42,753 bases of DNA. Source: an uncultured Granulosicoccaceae bacterium. Its GTDB lineage: Bacteria > Pseudomonadota > Gammaproteobacteria > Granulosicoccales > Granulosicoccaceae. Both the position numbers and the translations under genes were made by a program. Below the pieces are notes generated by a model that worked only from the letters and a program-made list of their open reading frames with translations, was not told the origin of the DNA and ran no database searches. Below are positions 1 through 9,068 of this stretch, in pieces (within the stretch, counting starts at the first letter, position 1; the number at the start of each line of letters is the position of its first letter). The DNA lies in NCBI GenBank assembly GCA_938041955.1, contig CALISD010000126.1, positions 1 through 42,753 of the forward strand, read 5' to 3'.

Positions 1-53
1 GCTTTACATGCTCGTATAACTTTTCTACAGCAGCTGTATTTCCATCTGATCAA

Positions 54-1298
54 ATGGCGATACTCGCATTCTCATTGGCGCTTCCTCTTTTAGCAATAAT
101 AGCAGCACGAAAATCACAACTGAGCACGGGCGTCCAACACATCAACGATGTTACTCATTACACATCTGAGAAATACAATAAAAAAGATGTTGCTATTCTG
201 ATACCGGCTTACAACGAGAGTTCAGGTATAAAGCCAACGGTGGATTCAGCTATAAGGTTAGTCGGCAGGAATAACGTTTTTGTAGTAAATGATTGCTCTT
301 CTGACGATACAAGCACAATTGTAACAAACCTGGGGGTCGAGTTATTAGATTTAAAAGTTAATCTTGGTAAAGCCAAGGCTTTGGAAACAGCGATCAACAG
401 CTTTAAAATTTGCCAGAACTTCGAATTTCTATTGATACTGGACGCAGATTCGGAAATCGATCCGAACTACTTGCAACATGCACTACCTCTGTTTAGTGAT
501 CAGGGGGTTGCGGCAGTAGCAGGTCACGCCATTCCGAAGTGGAACAAAACTAAACCATTTGCTTATACATCATTTTTTGTAGCATACCGAGTGAAACTGT
601 ATCTGATGACGCAGGCTTTTCTGCGGTACGGTCAAACAACCCGACACTTAAACGTCAGCTTTATTGTTCCTGGTTTCTCAAGTATTTATCGCACACGAAT
701 TCTTCCGGAAATTGATATCGCAGCTCAGGGTTTAGTGATTGAAGACTTCAATATGACTTTTGAGCTTCACCGAAAGTCTCTAGGTCGAATCGCATACAGC
801 CCGAAAGCAATTGCCTATTGCGACGAACCGCACTCGCTAGGCGACTACAGAAGCCAAATCAAGCGTTGGCATTTAGGCTTCTGGCAAACGGTCAAAAGAC
901 ATGGCTTATGGCGGAGCAGATTTATCGCTGCGCTTGTTTTTTTTATGCTCGAATCGCTGGTAATAAGCACCGCACTTTTCTTCTTACCCTTCATCGTTAT
1001 AGCTAATATTTTCTACGCAATAGCACCGGAATATATCCCTGAGTTTTTAGCTAATGGATTCGTACTTAACACCAACTCAAATCTTTTTTTTCTCGGCACA
1101 CTTACCTTTCTTTTGATTGATTACGCTGGAACTTTGGTGGTCTCATACATCACCCGCATACCAGCCCTGGCTTTTCATGGTCTTTTTTTCTTCATACTGC
1201 GATGGTTTGATTCAGCGTACTTCCTTATCGCATTGCCTATGGCATTTATCGTTAAGTCCAGCGGCCGCTGGAAAAGTCCTGAAAGAGGATTAACGTAG
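54..1298 (+). CDS. Membrane GT2 glycosyltransferase (BcsA/PgaC-like), possibly 5'-truncated
   Basis: Processive-type family 2 glycosyltransferase of the inner membrane, expected to transfer a sugar from a nucleotide-sugar to a growing glycan or lipid. From the ATG at 54 there is one N-terminal hydrophobic segment (residues 2-18), then a GT-A domain: IPAYNE at 50-55, VVNDCSSDD near 78-85, the DAD metal/nucleotide motif at 130-132, ED at 230-231, and QIKRW at 268-272, matching the Q-x-x-RW motif of BcsA/PgaC-type synthases. Three or four membrane helices follow (about 292-400). The frame stays open upstream to base 3, so the true start may lie outside the window. The PIG-L deacetylase begins 32 bp downstream, which suggests glycan synthesis followed by N-deacetylation, by analogy with PgaC and its deacetylase. 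Donor sugar and product are unknown. Confidence 0.85.
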   Translation: MAILAFSLALPLLAIIAARKSQLSTGVQHINDVTHYTSEKYNKKDVAILIPAYNESSGIKPTVDSAIRLVGRNNVFVVNDCSSDDTSTIVTNLGVELLDLKVNLGKAKALETAINSFKICQNFEFLLILDADSEIDPNYLQHALPLFSDQGVAAVAGHAIPKWNKTKPFAYTSFFVAYRVKLYLMTQAFLRYGQTTRHLNVSFIVPGFSSIYRTRILPEIDIAAQGLVIEDFNMTFELHRKSLGRIAYSPKAIAYCDEPHSLGDYRSQIKRWHLGFWQTVKRHGLWRSRFIAALVFFMLESLVISTALFFLPFIVIANIFYAIAPEYIPEFLANGFVLNTNSNLFFLGTLTFLLIDYAGTLVVSYITRIPALAFHGLFFFILRWFDSAYFLIALPMAFIVKSSGRWKSPERGLT

Positions 1299-1330
1299 TA
1301 CGATCATGAATTACAACACGGAGGAATATT

Positions 1331-2038
1331 TTGTTTATAAATAAAAAGGTTTTAATACTGGCGCCACATCCTGACGATGAGGTGTTTGGCTGCGGAGGCC
1401 TCATCGCCAAAATGATTCGACAGAACTGTGAGGTATATGTTTTATACATCACTGTAGGCGAAACACGGGACTTTTCTGCGAAGGGATCTTCTGGACCAGA
1501 GGAAAGATTGCAGGAGATTAAAAATGTCTCCGATTTTTACGGATTCGCAGACTATGAACTATCTTTACCGGGGAATGACTATCATTTAAAACTCGATGGT
1601 TACCCTAGCTCCACACTTATTTCAGTAATAGAACGCGACGCCCGCTGCTCTCTTCAAAATGTTGACCCGGACATTCTACTCGCTCCAGACACTGACGACT
1701 ATAACCAGGATCACAGAGCAGTGTACTCTGCTGCAATTACTGCCACTCGCCCTGCTGACAACAGCTTCAAAAAATTTCAGCCCGTTTTTCTAACTTATGA
1801 ATTACCTTATTCAGATTGGGGGCACACAGAAACAACTGGCGGGTCTAACCTTTATGTTGAGCTTTCAGACGAAGATTTTGCAAAAAAAGTGGAAGCACTA
1901 AAATTTTACTCTTCGCAATTAAAGTCTGAAGACTCCCCTCTGTCGGTTAACGGAATCACAGCACTGGCCCAATTTAGAGGTATGCAAGTACAAACAAAAT
2001 ACGCAGAGGCCTACAAAATCAAGAGAATAATAGCTTAA
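1331..2038 (+). CDS. PIG-L/LmbE family N-deacetylase, TTG start
   Basis: Zinc-dependent deacetylase of the PIG-L (LmbE) family, whose members remove acetyl groups from N-acetylglucosamine-type sugars. The metal site is visible: PHPDDE at residues 12-17 and a second histidine in NQDHRA (H128). Length (235 aa) is normal for the family. The start is TTG at 1331, because GAGGA at about 1320-1325 lies five to six bases upstream and the family core begins immediately (VLILAPHPDDE). It sits 32 bp behind the GT2 gene and is probably co-transcribed; a hairpin about 35 bp after its stop may end this transcript. The substrate is inferred to be a sugar made or attached by the neighbouring transferase. 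There is no signal peptide, so it should act in the cytoplasm. Confidence 0.85.
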   Translation: MFINKKVLILAPHPDDEVFGCGGLIAKMIRQNCEVYVLYITVGETRDFSAKGSSGPEERLQEIKNVSDFYGFADYELSLPGNDYHLKLDGYPSSTLISVIERDARCSLQNVDPDILLAPDTDDYNQDHRAVYSAAITATRPADNSFKKFQPVFLTYELPYSDWGHTETTGGSNLYVELSDEDFAKKVEALKFYSSQLKSEDSPLSVNGITALAQFRGMQVQTKYAEAYKIKRIIA

Positions 2039-2072
2039 TTACATGCTTGCATTGAACACAGAAGTTTATTTT

Positions 2073-2097
2073 TTGCTGCGATATCTGCGGCAATTTT
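2073..2097 (+). terminator. Candidate rho-independent terminator after the PIG-L gene
   Basis: TTGCTGC at 2073-2079 pairs with GCGGCAA at 2087-2093 (one G-T pair) around a 7-base loop, and TTTT follows directly. It lies 35 bp past the stop of the deacetylase gene. The stem is modest, so termination may be partial. Confidence 0.45.
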
Positions 2098-2214
2098 GTC
2101 TAGCCTGTATTATTCCTTTGTTTTTAAGACTTTTCCAGACTTCACTTAGTAAAATATGCACCAACCCCCCTATGCTATAGTGTATCTGGTTAGTCGCATA
2201 CTTCGCTGTACATT

Positions 2215-3047
2215 GTGCAAAACTCGAGAATAAAGTCATCAAGTATTTTAGTGACATACAGCCGCAGTTTTTTCCGAGATTACATTACTTCTCACGGATG
2301 CTTCACTCAAATGAGTTTGTATTTCGAGACGATGTACAATTTGTCCGAAACCACAAATACCCAGATGGCAACCGGCACAGCTCTTACCAGGTTCACACAC
2401 CGGTACTTGGAAACAATGATGTAGTTTTACTGAACACTCAAATTCAAAAAAAATCCAAACAGGCAATTTGCGAGCAAAAGATCTCCTACGACTCGGATTG
2501 GAGACCGCGATTTATGAATTTGATTGGACAGTTCTATCAAAAATGCGAATTTTTTGATGGTATAAAATCTGATCTAGACCAATTGCTCGAACCCCCATAT
2601 GAAACGGTAGGTGAATTGAACTTGCAAACCACTCTGTGGGGCCTTTGCCGGCTGACGGGCCAACCCTACAACGGCCCTGTTTCTATAGATGAAGTCAATC
2701 AATGGCTCATCCGGGAAACACGTTTTTCGCTGGAGCATATCGCGTTAGGATCTACCCTTTCGTTGCCAGCGGAATCCACACCGACCGAACGTATTTTGCA
2801 TCTTTGCCAAACCACTGGTTGTTCCGATTACATTGCAGGCGGCACCGCTATTGATTCATATTTTGAAATAGACAAATTTTCAGCAGCGGGGGTGTCGGTT
2901 CACAGGCAGGAGTGGAACTGCAAGCCGTACCCTCAGACTAGCAAGGTGTTCATTGCAAACCTGTCCATCATCGATCTTCTGGCGAACTGCAGTTCCGAGA
3001 GTGCGATGGAAATAGTTAATAGTCACTTCACACTGGAATTGGCTTAA
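2215..3047 (+). pseudogene. WbqC-family protein gene with an apparent 1-base deletion near 2256
   Basis: WbqC-like proteins occur in O-antigen and surface-glycan clusters; their biochemical role is poorly defined. The long frame has an ATG at 2298 (249 aa), but the family's conserved N-terminus is encoded upstream in the same frame, reading IQPQFFPRLHYFSRM into FRDDVQF and NRHSSYQV. That frame has no ATG, GTG or TTG between its upstream stop at 2178 and 2298. In the adjacent frame a GTG at 2215 reads through KSSSILVT, which would join IQPQFFP exactly if one A were restored in GTGACATACAG (about 2253-2260). I therefore annotate one gene from GTG 2215 with a single-base loss near 2256. Whether this is a true mutation or a read error cannot be told here. 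The rest of the protein looks complete, including the C-terminal RILHLCQTTGCSDYIAGG stretch typical of the family. Confidence 0.7.
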
Positions 3048-3809
3048 ATACTATTAGAGTAGTGCCGTGCTGCACTCTCCGCGCGCCAACCTAATTCAAA
3101 AAAAGAAAGCTGAAAGATCCGTAACACGATGGCAAGAAACTCACCACACCCGTTCAATCACAGTAGCTGCACATTCGATTTTTTAGCTCCTTGAAAATAT
3201 ACCCCCCACAAATCCTGCTTAACAATAGAACCGAATCCGCCTATCGAACGACCACAAACAAGGAAACAGACTGAATAAGGAGAAGTCAAATCACCACTGT
3301 CTCAATTCATTTTTTCAATGCTTTTAATATAGAGACCTGTCACCCCCTCATAAAACAGAGTGAAAATACCTGACATCGTGGCCATTCTCGGCGACTTTAA
3401 CACAACGAATTTATGCTTCGTTGTACAGATAGCCAGAACCAAATTTCAGGCTTCGCACTAATATTAGTTTGAGACATGCAATTAATCTCATGTGCACCCA
3501 CAAAAAAAACACTCCCACATCATGAAACGAAAATTCAAAGGAGTCGTGGCGGCTATCAGTCACTCTCCTTAAGTTGTATTTTCTGACTTTAGCGACCTAT
3601 CGAGCTGTACAAATAGACTAGTGCTAATGAACAACATAATTACCGCATGAATTGGTGTAGCATTTTTCTCAACATGTCGCGAAACAAGCATTCATACCAA
3701 GCGTACTATTACAAATTTCACTCGTGGCATCCGATTGAGCCAGCGCAACACGCATGGCGACTTTCAATTTAATCATTTCATTTAAAACTTTACTGGAAAA
3801 GGACATCTC
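3048..3809. other. 762-bp intergenic region without a recognisable gene
   Basis: AT-rich spacer between the glycan cluster and the TPR gene. I found no convincing ORF on either strand. An AAGGAG at 3277-3282 resembles a Shine-Dalgarno site, but no usual start codon follows at the right distance. It presumably holds the promoter of the TPR gene; no clear -35/-10 pair was identified. Confidence 0.5.
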
Positions 3810-5387
3810 ATGAAGGTATTGAATAGAAATTTAATTCTGGCATCCACCTTATTTGTATTTGCCAACGCTACCTCTCCACCCGCGATTGCACACGAAACCG
3901 CAATACAGTCTTATGGCGATGTGAGTTTTCCAATCTCATGTGATTCGCAAACACAACCGAAATTCAACCACGGCGTGGCCCAGCTTCACAACATGATGTA
4001 TATCCAGGCAGAGGGTATATTCAACCAGGCTGCGGAGCATGATCCGGACTGCGCTATGCTCTACTGGGGCGTTGCCATGTCGAACTTTCACCCCCTTTGG
4101 CCAGGAATGCAAAACAAAGCAGAGTTTGAGCGTGGCACAGCGGCCATACAAAAAGCACTCACGCTGCCGGTAAGTACAGACAAAGAGCTGGATTTTATAA
4201 ACGCCGCTAATTCTTTTTACGCAGTGCCATTTAGTGCTAAACGCGGAGACCGAATTAACGCCTGGGCGAAACAACAGTACAGTATGTTTAAAACTTACCC
4301 AGATGATATCGAAGCCACAGCGTTGTACGCACTATCCCATCTGGCGACTGCGCCAAAGTCTGATAAGACACTTGCACATCAAAGAACAGCAGGCAAGTTG
4401 ATGGAAGAACTGCGGGCCAAGGAACCCACACATCCGGCTGGCTTCCACTACCTTATTCATGCCTACGACAACCCCGAATTTGCCTCAAAGGCAGAAGAGG
4501 TCTCAAGGGCCTATGATTCAATAGCGCCAGAGGTCCCTCATGCGCTCCATATGCCATCGCATATATTCGTGCGCATGGGGCTTTGGAATGAAACCGTGTT
4601 CTGGAATAGTCGCTCAGCGGATGCTGCGGTAGAACAATCCAATGAAAGCATGACCAGCATGCACTATGCCCACGCAATGGACTACCTGGTGTACGCTCAA
4701 CTACAGCAAGGCAAAATAGACGACGCTGCGAAAAGCCTGCAGCAACTATACGACATAGACAACCATCAAGACGGATTCGCCGCAGCGTACGCACTTACCG
4801 CCTCGCCGGCACGTGTACCGCTTGAACAAGACAACTGGCCAGCCGCCGCAAGCCTACCTGTTAATGCGGCAGTCAATATAAGTTGGGATAAATTCAAGTT
4901 TGCAGAACCTATAACTCACTTCGCCAGAGGCATAGGTGCGGCAAGAAGTGATGATATTGATCTGGCTAAAACGTCCATAGCCGAACTGGAACGACTGCAC
5001 ACAGCACTGAAGGAATCTGATCAGAATTACTGGGCAACATTGACTGATTCAAAGATACACTCGGTCAAAGCATGGGTGGCATTCGCCGAGAAAGACTTCG
5101 ACACTGCTATTAATCTTATGGCAAAAGGCGCGGACATTGAAGATTCGGTCGATAAATCCCCAGTAACACCCGGCGCAGTACTGCCCGCAAGAGAATTGTA
5201 CGGTGACATGCTTCAGTTGCTGGATAAGCCAGCTGATGCGCTTTTAGCGTATGAGAAGACACTCGGCATTTCCCCAGGCAGAGCAAGAAGCTTGCGTGGT
5301 GCCGTTGAGGCAGCGGAAGGCACAGGAAACAAAGATAAAGCAAACGAGTACAAAGCCTATTTGAAGAATATGGTGGCGGTTAAGTGA
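3810..5387 (+). CDS. Exported TPR-repeat protein
   Basis: Secreted or periplasmic protein of 525 aa built on tetratricopeptide-like helical repeats. A signal peptide spans residues 1-27, with predicted cleavage after AIA. A conserved-looking opening follows (FNHGVAQLHNMMY, then AEGIFNQAAEHDPDCAMLYWGVAMS), with a histidine-rich middle (FHYLIHAYDNP, PHALHMPSHIFVRMGLW) that could be functional. More TPR-like helices run to the C-terminus, ending in PADALLAYEKTLGISPGRARSL. I recognise the overall type as a widespread bacterial family of exported TPR proteins of unknown role. The start is set by AAAAGGA at 3797-3803, seven bases upstream of ATG. It stands alone, with a 762-bp gap before it and a strong hairpin after it. 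TPRs usually mediate protein contacts; no enzyme activity can be claimed. Confidence 0.8.
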   Translation: MKVLNRNLILASTLFVFANATSPPAIAHETAIQSYGDVSFPISCDSQTQPKFNHGVAQLHNMMYIQAEGIFNQAAEHDPDCAMLYWGVAMSNFHPLWPGMQNKAEFERGTAAIQKALTLPVSTDKELDFINAANSFYAVPFSAKRGDRINAWAKQQYSMFKTYPDDIEATALYALSHLATAPKSDKTLAHQRTAGKLMEELRAKEPTHPAGFHYLIHAYDNPEFASKAEEVSRAYDSIAPEVPHALHMPSHIFVRMGLWNETVFWNSRSADAAVEQSNESMTSMHYAHAMDYLVYAQLQQGKIDDAAKSLQQLYDIDNHQDGFAAAYALTASPARVPLEQDNWPAAASLPVNAAVNISWDKFKFAEPITHFARGIGAARSDDIDLAKTSIAELERLHTALKESDQNYWATLTDSKIHSVKAWVAFAEKDFDTAINLMAKGADIEDSVDKSPVTPGAVLPARELYGDMLQLLDKPADALLAYEKTLGISPGRARSLRGAVEAAEGTGNKDKANEYKAYLKNMVAVK

Positions 5388-5407
5388 GCCAAAAAGAGTC
5401 AATAGGT

Positions 5408-5453
5408 GTATCGATGGGTTCAGGCTTCGGCCTGGACTCTACCCTCTCGATAC
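5408..5453. terminator. Composite hairpin with UUCG loop after the TPR gene
   Basis: CAGGC at 5421-5425 and GCCTG at 5430-5434 close a TTCG tetraloop, a very stable arrangement in RNA. An outer pair GTATCGA (5408-5414) and TCGATAC (5447-5453) brackets it. It begins 21 bp past the stop. There is no T-run, so it may be a factor-independent pause or an mRNA 3'-end stabiliser rather than a classical terminator. Confidence 0.45.
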
Positions 5454-5606
5454 AAAGATCATCCTGCAGAGAAAACCCTGTTTAGAAGCACTGGAACAGA
5501 CCCGAATTGCCATCGCCGCTCAACCTTAGGCAGATTCACGCCCCTGGCGAGGCTTTAAGCACTTTTTTGGATCCAATGCGCCCCGCTTGAACGAGCGTAA
5601 TGGGAA

Positions 5607-6008
5607 CTACCGAGAGCATTCCGCTGCAATTAAGCGTGGCACAAAGCCGGACTTGGCCTGATTCATTTTTGATACCAGGGCAGCGGCGATATCATTGCGA
5701 CGGTGCCCGGACGCTATTTCCAACCAATGAACCCGACAAGCAGGATCAATATTCAATGCGGCCGCCTGATCACGACTAAACCCCTTCAGTGAATCACAAA
5801 GGTTATCGGTCTTGAAAACTTGCAGAACCACATCGAGATCCTCTGAATACAGAATGCCAATCCCGGCAATAGATGGTGCTGTGTGCTTTTTGGTCAGCTG
5901 AAGTGACGGGAGCCAGGAAACTTTGATAGCGCAAGAGCTCGCAGCACCAAATTCATCCTGTACGCTGTAGCCTTCGTCTGACACAATCCGTTGATTAAAA
6001 GTTGTCAT
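5607..6008 (-). CDS. Small protein of unknown function
   Basis: 133-aa soluble protein that I do not recognise. It is supported as a gene by GAGGGG, about six bases before ATG at 6008. No signal peptide or membrane segment is visible. The centre (APSIAGIGILYSEDLDVVLQV) looks like alternating strand and helix, and five cysteines are present. It is convergent with the TPR gene and lies downstream of the two-gene membrane protein unit on the same strand, with a gap of nearly 190 bp, so it is probably transcribed separately. Confidence 0.55.
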   Translation of the reverse strand: MTTFNQRIVSDEGYSVQDEFGAASSCAIKVSWLPSLQLTKKHTAPSIAGIGILYSEDLDVVLQVFKTDNLCDSLKGFSRDQAAALNIDPACRVHWLEIASGHRRNDIAAALVSKMNQAKSGFVPRLIAAECSR

Positions 6009-6197
6009 TTATTTCCCCTCACAATAGCGGAGCACTGTAGAGGAACGAGTTTTTGAAAACAACAACAGGACAGCTATTGTGAAATTCAGTCACAAATTGC
6101 ACATCACAAAAGGCTGATACAAGACTTAATCCTGAACATACTGCTTAAATTCGTCAATACCAATTACTGGCTGAGCTATCCTATTTCCAGCCGGGCA

Positions 6198-7028
6198 TTA
6201 CTGATTGGGCTCTTGACGCCCACCTTCCTCTACAACATTGGTGTCTTCAGGCTCATACAGCTCATCAGCAAGGCTCTTGAAATCTTCCACAACATCTTCG
6301 CGGTCCTTCTTGACTGTGAGTTTTCGAGTACCACTGGCAATGTTTGACGGAATACTGCCAACCACCGGCACTTTATGAAAGTGCTTGATAACGAATTTGG
6401 TGGTTTTTTGAACTACTTGCTCGGTCAGCTTCTTTATCGCAAATACCGCAGCCGCTCTCTCGACAACAAAAACGACCGCAAGAATTACCAGCAACGGAAT
6501 CAAAAACCCTGACAGTAGTATTTTGTCTGTTCTATTTTGTGCACTCCACCAACTCATGAGCCTGTCAGCAGCGCCCTTAATTCGATCATAAATGCTTTTG
6601 AATACAACTTGTAGCCGCGCACTCTTTCGATGAAGCCATACAAAAAGCGACATAATCTGCGGTATCAGGATCGCCTTTAATATACCGGGCTTTAAAACCA
6701 CCATTAAAAAACCAAAAAAGAACTTTACCAACGCAATGAGAAGTGTCACAAGTGAAACTATAACCACCCCAATTTTCAGTGCTAACAAAGCGCTGAGTAA
6801 CGCGATAGCTGGTGCCAGCATTGCCACTATATAGCGCCATGCGGCAGCAATTTGCTCCCAACCATAGATCGCCAGTAACAAAACCAGCAGGTAGCCCAAT
6901 ATTATTCTGAATCTAAGGGGTGTAATGTAGGCTGGCAGCAACCGCAACAAACCAGCCTCCAGGCGTCGAGGAAGCGATATTTCGCGGTTTTCAGAGGCAT
7001 TAAAATCTGACACGTGTCCCCCGAACAA
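6198..7028 (-). CDS. Integral membrane protein of unknown function
   Basis: 276-aa protein with about four hydrophobic segments: near residues 42-60, 67-105, 110-130 and 172-192. A basic loop lies between (RKSARLQVVFKSIYDRIKGAADR). The C-terminal tail is charged and acidic (VVEDFKSLADELYEPEDTNVVEEGG) and is probably cytoplasmic. No family recognised. The start is uncertain: ATG at 7028 is the longest, while an in-frame GTG at codon 6 sits very close behind GGGGGA. It begins 17 bp after the stop of the upstream membrane-protein gene on the same strand, so the two are likely one transcript and may work together. Confidence 0.65.
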   Translation of the reverse strand: MFGGHVSDFNASENREISLPRRLEAGLLRLLPAYITPLRFRIILGYLLVLLLAIYGWEQIAAAWRYIVAMLAPAIALLSALLALKIGVVIVSLVTLLIALVKFFFGFLMVVLKPGILKAILIPQIMSLFVWLHRKSARLQVVFKSIYDRIKGAADRLMSWWSAQNRTDKILLSGFLIPLLVILAVVFVVERAAAVFAIKKLTEQVVQKTTKFVIKHFHKVPVVGSIPSNIASGTRKLTVKKDREDVVEDFKSLADELYEPEDTNVVEEGGRQEPNQ

Positions 7029-7045
7029 TTATATAGCAGCCGCGT

Positions 7046-7471
7046 TCAACCACGAGATGAAAAAGCCCTTTTACAAAATGCTTTTATTATGCCGAATAAG
7101 CGTGCCAGCCGGGCAGGAATCGAACGGATACTCTGCTTCATCCCAGCAAGGGTAGTGATCAATATCTGTTTCAAAAATTCTCTGGCTTCATCGCGACTAA
7201 GGTGCATGTCGGAGTCTTTAATACTCGACTCTACCAACACATTTGCCCTTGCTATTACATCCATTTCTTCATCACTGAAGCGGCCTTTTTGATGACAGAA
7301 CTTAGCGTACTTAAGCGGCGTTCCGGCCGACAACCCGACCAGGAAATTCGCCGTTGCCACGGGTGCCACCGCGGCACCAATACCGATGCCGATAAACTTA
7401 ACACTTCCAAGTGCCACCACTTTGAGCACAGGCACAAGTGAAGCAAAAGGCAACAGAAGCGGAGCGGCCAT
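7046..7471 (-). CDS. Small membrane-associated protein of unknown function
   Basis: 141 aa from the ATG at 7471, chosen over an ATG twelve codons upstream because GCGAGG lies about six bases before it. The N-terminal half is hydrophobic and glycine-rich (two segments, about residues 5-22 and 25-50). The C-terminal half is charged and amphipathic (RFSDEEMDVIARANVLVESS, then basic residues near the end). It overlaps nothing and lies 17 bp upstream of the 276-aa membrane protein, forming a two-gene unit. The family is not recognised. Confidence 0.6.
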   Translation of the reverse strand: MAAPLLLPFASLVPVLKVVALGSVKFIGIGIGAAVAPVATANFLVGLSAGTPLKYAKFCHQKGRFSDEEMDVIARANVLVESSIKDSDMHLSRDEAREFLKQILITTLAGMKQSIRSIPARLARLFGIIKAFCKRAFSSRG

Positions 7472-8157
7472 AATAACCTCGCTGTGAAAATTCAATTTAA
7501 TTGACACCGTAAATATTTTGCGTCCTAGACAGAATATAATTTATCAGCACTGGCAGAAAAAATCACTTCTTTCAAACAGCACAACACTGAGAAAGGACGA
7601 CCAACCGTTGGGTATCTATTTGTCTTTGTGACAATCGAAATTGACATTCAGACCAGTACTCCAGCCAACAGTAGTCTTTACCAATTTTACAAGGTCATCG
7701 CAGTTAGTTCATCCGTGCTGGACCCGCGGTTCAGGCAACAATCAACAGCAAGATCACCAACACCGCAGAAGTAAACCAGATTGCCACTCCCAATAGAGCA
7801 TTGAACTTCCGTACAAATTTGTGAGTTCCACCATCATTTGATGGAAGATGCAAAGTCTGTTTCGGGTATTACATATTGCACGTGGCATTACCCATTACCA
7901 CAATTACTTTTGGAGTCAGAACAAAGTTGTTCGCGATGGCCATGCATTTACTTTGGTCAGCGCGTTGTTAGACAACCGAAAATCTCAGTACGGCCAGTAA
8001 ATTTTTTATTGCCCGTTGCTAGCGTCAGGAACTGTAATAAGTTGAATATTCGACCTGATACCTGTAACAGGTATACACATCGAGCCACGCGCCCCGCCTT
8101 AAAGAACATAAAGGTTAAAGTTTTTGGTATCACTCTTTTACCGACGGAAAGCTATTT
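7472..8157. other. Intergenic region with only one weak small ORF
   Basis: No firm gene between the membrane-protein pair and the DTW-domain gene. A 107-aa plus-strand ORF (7838-8161) has atypical composition and no ribosome site. The only element I would keep is the short minus-strand membrane peptide listed separately at 7731-7853. Confidence 0.45.
7731..7853 (-). CDS. Possible 40-aa single-pass membrane peptide or gene remnant
   Basis: Minus-strand frame starting at TTG 7853 and ending at TGA 7731-7733. It reads a polar, basic N-terminus (GGTHKFVRKFNA) followed by one clean hydrophobic helix (LLGVAIWFTSAVLVILLLIVA). The sharp hydrophobic profile argues against chance. However, there is no clear ribosome site, the start is TTG, and a stop lies only five codons upstream. 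It may be a genuine small membrane protein or the tail of a decayed gene. Confidence 0.25.
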   Translation of the reverse strand: MHLPSNDGGTHKFVRKFNALLGVAIWFTSAVLVILLLIVA

Positions 8158-8625
8158 CTAGCGATGAAATGCCTGAAATCGTTCGAACGCTGAACTCAGT
8201 GCAGCGGCTTTATGATCCAAGCCTGAGTCCTTCAACAGCTCAACGACACATTCGGCGGTACAGAGCCCGCCAGGTTTTTGATTACGCCTGAGACGATATG
8301 CTGATGGTTGATTTGATCGAACGGCTACTTTCGGAAGCTCATGTAGATAAGGGCTGCGATTGTAGATTTTATTTGCCTCCTGCCACGTACCATCAATAAC
8401 AATGTAGTACTGATAAACACCGTCGCTAGAAATACTCTCACTGTCATTAGACGGATACAGCAATGCTGTTGATCCATCAGCAATACAATCAAGCAATGCC
8501 GCAGAAGGGCTTTTCCTCTCCCACACTATGACCTCCGCTTCACTGCCAAGCACATCAATCACCAAATAACCTGTATTGGTTCTTTTTCCTAATTCACACT
8601 GATGTGTCAAGAGAAATATTTTCAT
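8158..8625 (-). CDS. DTW-domain protein (TapT-like tRNA acp3U transferase family), short form
   Basis: DTW-domain proteins of the TapT/DTWD type transfer the 3-amino-3-carboxypropyl group of SAM to uridine in tRNA. Family signatures are present: LTHQCELGKRTNT near the N-terminus (residues 6-18), DGTWQEA at 78-84, the SAYRLRR segment at 108-114 and CTAE at 122-125. At 155 aa it lacks the N-terminal Cys-rich zinc region of the longer E. coli TapT type. It may therefore be a shorter subfamily with the same chemistry; target position unknown. It stands alone on the minus strand. Confidence 0.8.
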   Translation of the reverse strand: MKIFLLTHQCELGKRTNTGYLVIDVLGSEAEVIVWERKSPSAALLDCIADGSTALLYPSNDSESISSDGVYQYYIVIDGTWQEANKIYNRSPYLHELPKVAVRSNQPSAYRLRRNQKPGGLCTAECVVELLKDSGLDHKAAALSSAFERFQAFHR

Positions 8626-9068
8626 AAAATATCAGATTAATTCAACATCCAACCAGCAACCGTCATTTAAAATTGCCCTCCTACGGTCTACCATGGGGGT
8701 GTATCAGTGCACAGAACATTCGACATGAGAATTCAAGTGTACTGAATATGAGACCTCTCACGTGAGCATCGTACGTCATCTAGGTCTTTCATTTGTTGAT
8801 GGATGTGCTTGCACTTATACCCCTGCAAACGCGGTCAATCAATTCGATCATCAAAACAACGCGAACTGAACAGTTGTCACAACAATACCCTTAACCAACA
8901 TACAACAACCAGGATATTCGACTGTACGATCGGAACACGATGTCAGATACTTTAACTCAGGGATGTTAATAACAATAACCGAACATGTGTTTTCCATATC
9001 CCTTTAGAATTCAAGATAAGCATCCGGCCAACATCGCCGGTTCACAGCCACTTTTTGGAGACCAGCCC
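8626..9068. other. Intergenic region between divergent DTW and VOC genes
   Basis: About 440 bp between divergently transcribed genes; it should contain both promoters. No ORF, clear promoter pair, repeat or RNA motif was recognised. The plus-strand frame entering the VOC gene is open from 8985, but those codons do not resemble the family. Confidence 0.45.

Noticed and set aside
1..53. Extension of the glycosyltransferase upstream of ATG 54
   Set aside because: The frame is open to the window edge, but the residues are not hydrophobic or family-like, so I kept ATG 54 while flagging possible truncation.
3277..3360. Short ORF behind AAGGAG in the 3.0-3.8 kb gap
   Set aside because: The only in-frame initiators at the right distance are ATC or ATT, the peptide is under 30 residues and has no coding character.
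4453..4794. 113-aa minus ORF inside the TPR gene
   Set aside because: A shadow of the well-supported plus-strand coding frame.
7838..8161. 107-aa plus-strand ORF
   Set aside because: No ribosome site, odd Cys/Arg-rich composition, no family resemblance; probably chance.
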